Assembly (NCBI GenBank): GCA_017645985.1
Contig: JAGCNK010000195.1
Coordinates: 1 to 16,261, forward strand
Direction of reading: 5' to 3'
Length of the DNA stretch: 16,261 nucleotides
DNA from: Bacteroidales bacterium
GTDB lineage: Bacteria; Bacteroidota; Bacteroidia; Bacteroidales; UBA3824
The translations under genes were made by a program, and so were the position numbers. Positions within the stretch are counted from its first letter, which is position 1; the number at the start of each line of letters is the position of its first letter. The notes below the pieces were generated by a model. It searched no databases. It was not told the origin of the DNA and saw nothing but the letters and a program-made list of their open reading frames with translations. Positions 5,767 to 12,619 of this stretch are shown here, in pieces.

Positions 5767-8700
5767 CAAGCTCTATTATGTAGCTTTCTACCTTGCGCAT
5801 CGATATAGTGATGGCATTGATGTCGAAGTTTTTGATAGAGTGGATAATGCTTGTGGCCATCGATGCAGCCTTGTCCATCTGATGTTGCTGTGCCGTGGTG
5901 CGAAACTCTTCGGCAAATTTGAGCAAACTATCGAAAGATATATTTTTCTTGAGCTGGCGATATTCCGGAATAATCTTGGCTTTGAGCATTTCGATAAACT
6001 CATGCTGCGATGCGTTTTTCTTCTTTGCCTTAGTGGTGGAGGCTATGTCGATGATGTCTTTTGCTTCTTCGCTGTCGGTGTTGTAAATACTTATGTCTTT
6101 GATTGTTACAGTAAATGTAGAACCTAATCCCGGTGTGCTGTCAACAGTGATAGTGCCTTTGAGGTTTTCTACAAGACGGGCTGTAAGTTCTGTACCCGAC
6201 GAGCGGTTGACGTTTTCGCCGGCAATAAACATTGTATCAGCCACTTGCTTTGAAATACCAACTCCTGTGTCGGCAACGGTTAATACAAGTGTGGTGTGTG
6301 TGTCGGAAGTGTCTTTACAATCAATATTGAGTTTAACGCTACCATTGTCGGTAAATTTGATGGCGTTGCTTACAAGGTTGAAAAGAATTTGACGAAGTTT
6401 AACACCATCGGCAATAAGCATTTTGGGAGTGTCTGGTGCAACTTCGAGAGTGTATTCAAGATTCTTTTCTTCGGCGTTTTGTTTAAAGAGGTTGTAAATG
6501 TCGTCGGCAATGCGTCTGGGGTCGGCAATGCGTGTGTATAGATTTTTGCCCGATTCTATGCGGGCAAGATTCCAAATTTCGGTGAGAGTTTCGTGTACAG
6601 ATACCGCATCTTTGAGAATGCCTGTGGCTTTGACAGAGTTTTCAGGAAGAGTGGCGTTGGCGGCAAGGTTTTCGGCGGTAACTATGATGTTTTCGATGGG
6701 TTGCTTTGTGTTTTGAGTCATATTGAGCAACAGTTCGCTCTTGGCTTTTGAGGCTGTGTTGATGTCGCCGTTGCCATTGCCGCCGATGTTTCTGATAGCC
6801 GGAATGTCGCGGATGGTGAGCAGTACTGTGTTGTTGCTGCTCTGGGCAAAACGCGCCTCGTAATATTTGCCGTCTTTCTGATATTCAACGTATTGCGGGT
6901 CTTCGTTGTTTTGCGCCTCGTTGTAAGCCACAAGGAACTGCAGCAGAATGTCGGCGTCGAACTTGTCGCGCATGTTGCGTCCCACAAACTGTTTTTCGGC
7001 TTCGCTGTTGCCAGGAATTTTGGCGTAGGTGAATGTGCCGTTCTGGTCGATGTTGAATATAGTGTCGGGCAGAATGTTGAGAATCGATGTCTGCTTTTGC
7101 GACAGCTGCGATGCGTTTTGCTCGGCTATCTTGCGGTCGGTGATGTCTTCCACAATCATGATACCGCCCTTCTCAACCTCTCGTCCCGTGCTGTAATGGT
7201 ATGGCTTGAGGGTGATAGAGGCGTACACCTTGCCGCTGTCGGTGTTGATTTCGTATTCTTGCTTTGAAATCTTGTCGCTCTGTGTCGACGAGTCGGACGA
7301 CACGTCGAACCCGCGCAGAACCTCCTGTGGAACCACCGAGGTGATGTCCTGTCCCACAACGTTCTTGTTTTTGAGGTTGAAAATCTGCGCAATGCGCTCG
7401 TTGGCGGTGGTAATCTTGAAATTGTCGTTGAACTGGATGATGCCGATAGGGGTCTTGCGGAAAAGCAGTCGGTATTTCTCTTCGCTGTTGCGCAGCTCGG
7501 CTTCGGCAAGTTTGCGCTCCTGAATCTCTATCTGCATTCGGTTGTTGGATTCGGAGAGCTGCTTGTTGTGGTTGTTTTTCTCTTTGTAACGGAAATAGTA
7601 GATGAGCACCACTATTATAACAAGGAGTATCACCACAATGAGGAAGATGATGTTTCGGCTGTTCTGCTTGCGCTCGAGGTTGAACTTGTCGCGCTCGGCC
7701 TGGTACTGGATAGCCTCGATCTCTTTCTGCTGTTTCTGGCTTTCGAGACTTACCTGGAATTCTGAAAACTGCTCCTTCTTTTTCTGCTCAAAGATGCTGT
7801 CGCTGGTTTGTGCGTAGCGGTCGCTGTAGTGCAGAGCCTTTTCAAACATTCCGTGACGTTTGTAGAAAATGCGGAGAATGTCGCAAGCCTTGTTTTTGAT
7901 ACGCAGCTCTGATATGCCGGTGTTCATCTCCTCCATTTCGGCGTCGTGAAGAACAGCCTCGGCGTTTGAGCGAGCCTGATCGTCCATATTGTAGTCGATT
8001 TGGAGCGAGGCCAGACGTGTGCGTGCCACGAGCGACTCATGGGGGCGTCCTGCCTTGTGGTAGCTCTCGTATGCCGATTTGAGCGACTCCGCCGCCTTGG
8101 TGGCGTTGTCGTCGGTGATGTATACGTAGGCGTAGGTCTCCATTGTGTTGGCTATTCCAAACAGGTCTTTCTTCATCTGGTATTTTTCAAGGCATTCGTC
8201 GAGAATATCCAACGCGCTGTCCTGCTCGTTGATTATGGCGTATGCCTGGGCTATCTTGATGTTGGTTTCGAGAATCCTGTCCTCGGCGTTGAGGTCTTCG
8301 TAGAGGTTGCGTGCCGCAATCAGGTTTTTGAGCGCGTCGTCCTCGTCGTTTTTGATGGTGATGTCGCCTAGAAGGGTGAGAGCCGTGGCCTGAATGTTGG
8401 GATATTTGAACTGGCGGCAGATGTCGATAGCCTTGGAGCAGTACTCCTCGGCAAGGTCGTATGCCTCTTGGGCGTAGTATGTGCGTGCAATGTCGATTTG
8501 GCAGAGAGCCATCTTGTCGTTCTGAGCCAGTTTGGAGTAAATTTCGTAAGCCTTGAACTGCGCCTCAATGGCGAGGTAGTAGACGCGGGTCTTGTAGTAG
8601 CCGAAACCTATGTTTTTGTATGCCGAAGCAATGCTGGCAGAGTCGCCCCACTGTTCGGCCATTTGTTTTGCCTGCGCTGCAAATTCCAGTGCCACAAATG

Positions 8701-8836
8701 GTTCGGTGTTGATATACTCGCTGTACTGGTCGGTGAGCGACTTGTATTGTTCGGCTATTGAGTCGGTTTGCGCCGAGGCGCTTATCGTCGCCGACGAAAT
8801 CACTATTGCCGCTATGTATGCTAACCCTCTTTTCAT
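5750..8836 (-). CDS. Membrane TPR-PAS-PAS sensor with a degenerate (pseudo) histidine kinase core
   Basis: A 1028-residue sensor. Domains in order: signal peptide (1-22); periplasmic TPR-like helical repeats (about 30-345); coiled coil (350-392); one membrane helix (395-413); coiled coil (417-450); PAS 1 (about 452-568); PAS 2 (about 582-682); DHp-like helices (697-765); GHKL ATPase (about 770-912); and a helical tail (about 940-1028) like the segment found after receiver domains in hybrid kinases. In the DHp H-box the phospho-accepting His is replaced: LLLNMTQNTKQP has Q708 at that place. The N-box (RQILFNLVSNAIKFT, N824) and G1 box (DTGVGI, 856-861) are kept, but G2 is GTELTA (881-886) instead of GTGLGL. 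It may bind ATP, but autophosphorylation on the usual His is not expected. It follows an intact kinase gene by 11 bp, so it may act as sensor or allosteric partner for that kinase (inference). Confidence 0.93.
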   Translation of the reverse strand: MKRGLAYIAAIVISSATISASAQTDSIAEQYKSLTDQYSEYINTEPFVALEFAAQAKQMAEQWGDSASIASAYKNIGFGYYKTRVYYLAIEAQFKAYEIYSKLAQNDKMALCQIDIARTYYAQEAYDLAEEYCSKAIDICRQFKYPNIQATALTLLGDITIKNDEDDALKNLIAARNLYEDLNAEDRILETNIKIAQAYAIINEQDSALDILDECLEKYQMKKDLFGIANTMETYAYVYITDDNATKAAESLKSAYESYHKAGRPHESLVARTRLASLQIDYNMDDQARSNAEAVLHDAEMEEMNTGISELRIKNKACDILRIFYKRHGMFEKALHYSDRYAQTSDSIFEQKKKEQFSEFQVSLESQKQQKEIEAIQYQAERDKFNLERKQNSRNIIFLIVVILLVIIVVLIYYFRYKEKNNHNKQLSESNNRMQIEIQERKLAEAELRNSEEKYRLLFRKTPIGIIQFNDNFKITTANERIAQIFNLKNKNVVGQDITSVVPQEVLRGFDVSSDSSTQSDKISKQEYEINTDSGKVYASITLKPYHYSTGREVEKGGIMIVEDITDRKIAEQNASQLSQKQTSILNILPDTIFNIDQNGTFTYAKIPGNSEAEKQFVGRNMRDKFDADILLQFLVAYNEAQNNEDPQYVEYQKDGKYYEARFAQSSNNTVLLTIRDIPAIRNIGGNGNGDINTASKAKSELLLNMTQNTKQPIENIIVTAENLAANATLPENSVKATGILKDAVSVHETLTEIWNLARIESGKNLYTRIADPRRIADDIYNLFKQNAEEKNLEYTLEVAPDTPKMLIADGVKLRQILFNLVSNAIKFTDNGSVKLNIDCKDTSDTHTTLVLTVADTGVGISKQVADTMFIAGENVNRSSGTELTARLVENLKGTITVDSTPGLGSTFTVTIKDISIYNTDSEEAKDIIDIASTTKAKKKNASQHEFIEMLKAKIIPEYRQLKKNISFDSLLKFAEEFRTTAQQHQMDKAASMATSIIHSIKNFDINAITISMRKVESYIIELVKPQE

Positions 8837-8847
8837 TGCTGTAAAGT

Positions 8848-10869
8848 TTATTGCTGGGTAATCCCGGCTTTCTGGTATGGTATATAAAAGGTGAAGGTGG
8901 ATCCGGAGTTGAGCACGGATTTCACTTCTATTCTTCCTCCCATTCGTTTAACAAGTTCGTTGGCTATTGACAGACCCAGACCGTTGCCTCCGTACTGCCT
9001 TGCCGCGCCTTCGTCGCCTTGGCGGAACCGCTCGAATATCACGCCCAGTTTCTCCTCGGCAATGCCTATGCCGGTGTCGGACACAAAGAAGGCGATTTCC
9101 TGAGTGCCGTCCTCGGCTGGTCTGATGTCGGTGCCGATCACAATCTTGCCCTCGTTGGTGAATGTAACGGCGTTGGTTATCAGCTTTTTGAAAATCTGGC
9201 TGATGCACATCGAGTCGGCGTACACGAGGCTGTCGGCGTCATGGGCTGGCTGGCTTTTTTCGTGCTTGATGTCTTTGCCCGATTCGGCTATCAGCTGCTG
9301 CAGATACGACGAGGATTCTTCCACTATGCTGTTGATACTGCATATTTCGTGCCTTAGTTTCTTCTGACCTGTCTCTATCATAGAGAGTTCCACAATGTCG
9401 TCGATGATGCCGAGCAGCTTTTTGCAGTTGGAGTTTATAAGGTTGAGATAGTCTTTGTGCTTGTCGGCCGACATTCCGTTCTGAATCATCTGCACAAAAC
9501 CGTTGATGATGTTTACCGGGGTGCGGGTTTCGTGGGCGATGTTGGCAAGGAACACTGTTTTGAGGTTGTTGGATTCCTCGGCTTTCTTTTTCTGACCGAG
9601 CAGCTCGGTCTGGTAGTGCTTGATTTCGGTGATGTCGTTTGAGATAATCTGTATTACCTGTTCGCCGAAGAAGTCGTTGATAGGCTGCATGGTGCTGAGA
9701 TACCAACGCTCTTCGCCATTGATATTTACGCACACCTTGCGGGTGAGTATCTTGCCCTCCTTTGCCACCTCTTTTACAAGGTCCATGTCGATGAGCTGGT
9801 TTGCCGGCACGTCGCTGCCTGGAGCAATCTCCATACTGTCTACATCAAACAGTTCCACTGCGGTGGAGTTGAGCATTATGATGTTGCCGTCGGTGTCAAC
9901 CACTATGATGGGCTGACCGATGCCGTTGAAAAGTGTCTTGTATCGTGTTTCGCTTTCGGCAAGCTCGCGACGAGCGGTTATCATTCGGTCGATATCCTGC
10001 ATAACGCCGAGAATGCCCACGAACTCGCCGCTGTTGTTTTTGATAAGTGTCTTGTTTACAATGTATTCGCGAACTACGCCGTCGGCACATTTGATAGGTC
10101 CTTCGTATATCTGGATGCCTTGCTCTTTGATAAGCTGGATGTCTTTTTCCTGGTAGAAGTCGGCGTATTCTTTTGGGAAGAATGTCTCGAGCTGCAAGGC
10201 GGTTTTGCCAATCACTGTGTCGGGCGACACTCCGAGCACGTTGGTGGCGTAGCTCTTGTTGCAGAGCAGGTATCGTCCCTCCATATCCTTGTAGAATACC
10301 GGCGTGGGTATTGCGTCGAGCATCATCTGTGTGAAACGGAGGTTTTCGCGTATTTTGGTCTCGGCTTCGGCACGTAGGTCGATATTCTGGAACATTACTA
10401 TGACCGAACCCTCCTTGGATGCGAACGCCGTCACCTGGTACGACTTGTTGCCGTCGGTTACGGTGTCTTCGCAGGGTATGGGCGAATGAGCAGCGCGGCC
10501 GAGAAGCGGAATCCAGTTTTCGGCGTTGAACAATTTGGTCTGCGACGCCCGCCGTCCGATGATTTCGTCTGGAGGAATTTTGGCAAACTGCACAAATGTG
10601 GGGTTTACACGTGTGATTACAAAGTCAACCGGGTCGAGCTCGTCGTTGTATACGATGTCGCCCGCAAAAGCCGCCGTGAGCATATTGTTGAAAAGCAGCG
10701 AGTTGATTTTCTCGGTATAGTTGAGCTGCTGCGACAGGTCGGCTTCGAGGTTGCTGAACTTGCCGTATTCGCCGAAAATCATATACCTCCTGAGCATAGT
10801 GCGCAGGGTGGCGTTTTCGTCTTTCAGTCGTTCGTACTCGGTTATGTCGATGGTTTCGTAGTCGGTCAT
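8848..10869 (-). CDS. Cytosolic triple-PAS sensor histidine kinase
   Basis: This 673-residue kinase has no signal peptide or membrane segment, so it should sense an internal cue or a protein partner. Domains in order: short N-terminal coiled coil (10-30); PAS-like 1 (about 55-165); PAS 2 (about 178-295); PAS 3 (about 305-415); a coiled linker (415-435); HisKA (about 436-502); HATPase_c (about 550-665). All catalytic motifs are present: H-box FLANIAHETRTP with H446, N-box around N566, G1 DTGIGI (598-603), the F-box-like IFERFRQ and G2 GNGLGL (628-633). No receiver domain is fused and no response regulator gene lies in the window, so its target is elsewhere. It has its own candidate promoter just upstream, and the pseudokinase gene follows by 11 bp, so both are probably on one transcript. 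Confidence 0.95.
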   Translation of the reverse strand: MTDYETIDITEYERLKDENATLRTMLRRYMIFGEYGKFSNLEADLSQQLNYTEKINSLLFNNMLTAAFAGDIVYNDELDPVDFVITRVNPTFVQFAKIPPDEIIGRRASQTKLFNAENWIPLLGRAAHSPIPCEDTVTDGNKSYQVTAFASKEGSVIVMFQNIDLRAEAETKIRENLRFTQMMLDAIPTPVFYKDMEGRYLLCNKSYATNVLGVSPDTVIGKTALQLETFFPKEYADFYQEKDIQLIKEQGIQIYEGPIKCADGVVREYIVNKTLIKNNSGEFVGILGVMQDIDRMITARRELAESETRYKTLFNGIGQPIIVVDTDGNIIMLNSTAVELFDVDSMEIAPGSDVPANQLIDMDLVKEVAKEGKILTRKVCVNINGEERWYLSTMQPINDFFGEQVIQIISNDITEIKHYQTELLGQKKKAEESNNLKTVFLANIAHETRTPVNIINGFVQMIQNGMSADKHKDYLNLINSNCKKLLGIIDDIVELSMIETGQKKLRHEICSINSIVEESSSYLQQLIAESGKDIKHEKSQPAHDADSLVYADSMCISQIFKKLITNAVTFTNEGKIVIGTDIRPAEDGTQEIAFFVSDTGIGIAEEKLGVIFERFRQGDEGAARQYGGNGLGLSIANELVKRMGGRIEVKSVLNSGSTFTFYIPYQKAGITQQ

Positions 10870-10901
10870 TTCCCTAAAAAGGTGATGATTGTTTTAAAAA
10901 A

Positions 10902-10935
10902 CAAATATAGGTATTTTTTTTATACTAAAAACAAA
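10902..10935 (-). promoter_or_regulatory. Promoter of the sensor kinase pair
   Basis: Read on the minus strand, TATATTTG (10909-10902) is a perfect -7 box and a TTTG (10935-10932) lies 22 bp upstream as candidate -33 element, slightly wider than usual. The -33 element is part of the T-tract of the terminator that ends the upstream siaB-siaC unit, so terminator and promoter overlap. The ATG at 10869 follows the -7 box by 32 bp. Confidence 0.6.
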
Positions 10936-10963
10936 AGCCGCACAAAAAATTATTCTGTGCGGC
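10921..10963 (-). terminator. Intrinsic terminator after the siaC-like gene
   Basis: On the minus strand GCCGCACA (10963-10956) pairs perfectly with TGTGCGGC (10944-10937) around an 11-nt loop, then TTTTGTTTTT follows. It starts 23 bp after the siaC-like stop codon. There is no T-tract on the plus side, so it acts in the minus direction. Confidence 0.85.
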
Positions 10964-10986
10964 CAACTAACATTCTTATTTATATC

Positions 10987-11361
10987 TTACTCTATTTCCA
11001 CTAATTCGAACGGAACGCTCACAAGTTTCTTGTAGCGGTTTCCGAGAGCTTTCATATCCTCGTCGATGGACTCGTAGTACCATCTTACTTTTACGTCGCT
11101 CTTTTCTGCCACTTTCTGCAGCGAGAGAATCACCTGGATAACCTGCTTGCTAGAAGCGGTGTTGACATATTCGAGGTCGAACTCGAACACTGTCTGTACG
11201 TTGGGGCTCTCGGCGTAGTCTTTGAGCCAGTCGAGCACGGGCTTGTAAAAGTCGAGCGCGTTTTCGGGCACAGAAATCTTGGATATCTTGAATATGTTTT
11301 GCTCCGGGTCGAGGATGATTTCCGGGGTATCTTCTGTTTCTTCGATGAATAATTTTTCCAT
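10987..11361 (-). CDS. siaC: SiaC-family regulatory phosphoprotein (DUF1987)
   Basis: This 124-residue cytosolic protein matches the SiaC/DUF1987 family in length and pattern: acidic N-terminus, FKISKISVPENALDFYKPV (24-42), FEFDLEYVNTASSKQV (59-74), VRWYYESIDEDM (92-103) and the terminal PFEL. In Pseudomonas aeruginosa, SiaC is phosphorylated by SiaB on Thr68 and dephosphorylated by SiaA; the unphosphorylated form binds and activates the diguanylate cyclase SiaD. The equivalent threonine in the NTASSK motif here is also residue 68. The gene lies 16 bp after the SiaB-like kinase gene and is followed by an intrinsic terminator. No SiaD or other GGDEF protein is in the window, so the downstream partner is unknown. 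The symbol is given at family level only. Confidence 0.88.
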   Translation of the reverse strand: MEKLFIEETEDTPEIILDPEQNIFKISKISVPENALDFYKPVLDWLKDYAESPNVQTVFEFDLEYVNTASSKQVIQVILSLQKVAEKSDVKVRWYYESIDEDMKALGNRYKKLVSVPFELVEIE

Positions 11362-11377
11362 ATTTCGGTGGGATTAT

Positions 11378-12520
11378 TTAGTTTTTAATTGTTACTGCTG
11401 TCTGTAATATGTAGAACTGTTCGTCGTCGTTGATGTTCATAAAACGGTATTTGAGAGGACGGTCGCTCTTGATTCTGAGGTCGGAGAATCCGAGGCCGGT
11501 CTTTTTGGCGTCGGCGGTGTCGAAGTCGAGGAGTATGTCGTCGTAGTAGTCGCTGAGCTCGTCTTTCGACATTCCGTTTACAAATTCGAGGCGTTCGGAA
11601 ATCACGTCCTTGGCTTCGTTTTTGATGATGTTGCCTGCTGTAAGCATTATCTCCTTGCCGGTCTGACCCATGAAGAACACTCCCGAAATGCCTGCCGAGC
11701 TGTTTTGCTTGCTGCCGTGCTTGATGATGTTCTGTAGCATCTCTACCATTACGTTTGACACCTTGATGGTGGTGAGCGGCATATTCATACGGCCCTTGAT
11801 GATAGCCAGAAGGCTGAGAAGGTTCTCCTGGTTGAAGAATCCGTTGAAATAGAGCAGCAGGTTCTCGTTGTTCATCTGCTTGTGCAGCTGTTTAACGCTG
11901 TCGAGCGAGCTGTGTCCCTTCGATGTAGCGTCGGCTGCGCCAAACGATGAGTCGGTGGGAATGAGAGTCTGCAAGTAGAAGTATGTGTACTCGTCGTCCA
12001 AACGCTCAAAGCTGTAGAGGAGCTTGTTGCCAGATTTGCGGCTCATCTCGATAAGTCCGAGACCCGCGCCTCCCTTGTCGCTCATACTGCCAGTGGTGAG
12101 CATTTCGCGGTGAAATTTCTTGAGCTCGTCCTGGTTTAGGCTGTTGATAGTGTCGAGTTTTTCTTGCAACGCCGGTATCTTGTCGTTGGCCACGATGTTG
12201 CCGGTGGAGATGTAGTATCTCTCGCCGTTTTTCTGTATGGCGAAAATGCCGGGGTATTTTTCGGTGGTTAGGTTGGCTATTTCGTCTTGATGCCGCGTGA
12301 TGTTCTGCAGTCCCTCCACCATGATGTAGTAAATACGTTTCTGCAAAGTAGACTGCTGGTATGTTACTTTGGCAATGTTGGTGTCGGCCAAAAAGAGTAT
12401 CTTTTTGGTGATGTTGTGAGTGAAATATCCGCGGTATACATATTCAAAGTCGTCGTTGGTTATCCTCTGAAACAGGGGGTAAGCGATGTCGAATAATTTT
12501 GAACCGAGTTCAGGTGTCAT
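11378..12520 (-). CDS. siaB: Tandem SiaB-like GHKL protein kinase (two fused domains)
   Basis: At 380 residues this is about twice the length of a single SiaB domain. Two homologous GHKL-type units are visible, roughly 28-187 and 221-377. Matching motifs: VEGLQNITRH (68-77) and VEMLQNIIKH (259-268), N-box-like; ISTGNIVANDK (104-114) and LTAGNIIKNEA (293-303); KFHREML (135-141) and DYYDDIL (324-330); and the glycine loops GAGLGL (151-156) and KTGLGF (340-345). Repeat 1 keeps the full G2-like loop and repeat 2 has a shortened version. SiaB kinases phosphorylate SiaC on Ser/Thr and are not histidine kinases; no HisKA is present. The siaC-like substrate gene follows by 16 bp. There is no signal peptide or membrane segment, so it should be cytosolic. 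The start ATG follows a 99-bp spacer after ftsZ. Confidence 0.85.
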   Translation of the reverse strand: MTPELGSKLFDIAYPLFQRITNDDFEYVYRGYFTHNITKKILFLADTNIAKVTYQQSTLQKRIYYIMVEGLQNITRHQDEIANLTTEKYPGIFAIQKNGERYYISTGNIVANDKIPALQEKLDTINSLNQDELKKFHREMLTTGSMSDKGGAGLGLIEMSRKSGNKLLYSFERLDDEYTYFYLQTLIPTDSSFGAADATSKGHSSLDSVKQLHKQMNNENLLLYFNGFFNQENLLSLLAIIKGRMNMPLTTIKVSNVMVEMLQNIIKHGSKQNSSAGISGVFFMGQTGKEIMLTAGNIIKNEAKDVISERLEFVNGMSKDELSDYYDDILLDFDTADAKKTGLGFSDLRIKSDRPLKYRFMNINDDEQFYILQTAVTIKN

Positions 12521-12619
12521 AGGCTGTGACTGTTTAGATTTAATTTTTTTATGCTGTGTTTAGTGCAATAAAAGTGCCATTGTTATTTGTTTTTCTATCT
12601 AATTTTTGAGCTGTTGCAG
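12521..12619. other. Spacer between ftsZ and the siaB-like gene
   Basis: This is 99 bp of AT-rich sequence between two minus-strand genes. No stem followed by a T-tract was found after ftsZ, and no exact TAnnTTTG box before the siaB-like start. Read-through from the division operon is therefore possible, but a weak promoter cannot be excluded. Confidence 0.4.

Noticed and set aside
5750..8836. Classic hybrid two-component system (HTCS) as found beside polysaccharide utilisation loci
   Set aside because: There is no receiver, no AraC-type DNA-binding domain, no beta-propeller periplasmic domain and no SusC/SusD genes in the window.
11378..12520. Histidine kinase or RsbW-type anti-sigma factor
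   Set aside because: No HisKA H-box is present. The adjacent SiaC/DUF1987 gene and the motif set fit the SiaB family better than RsbW/SpoIIAB.
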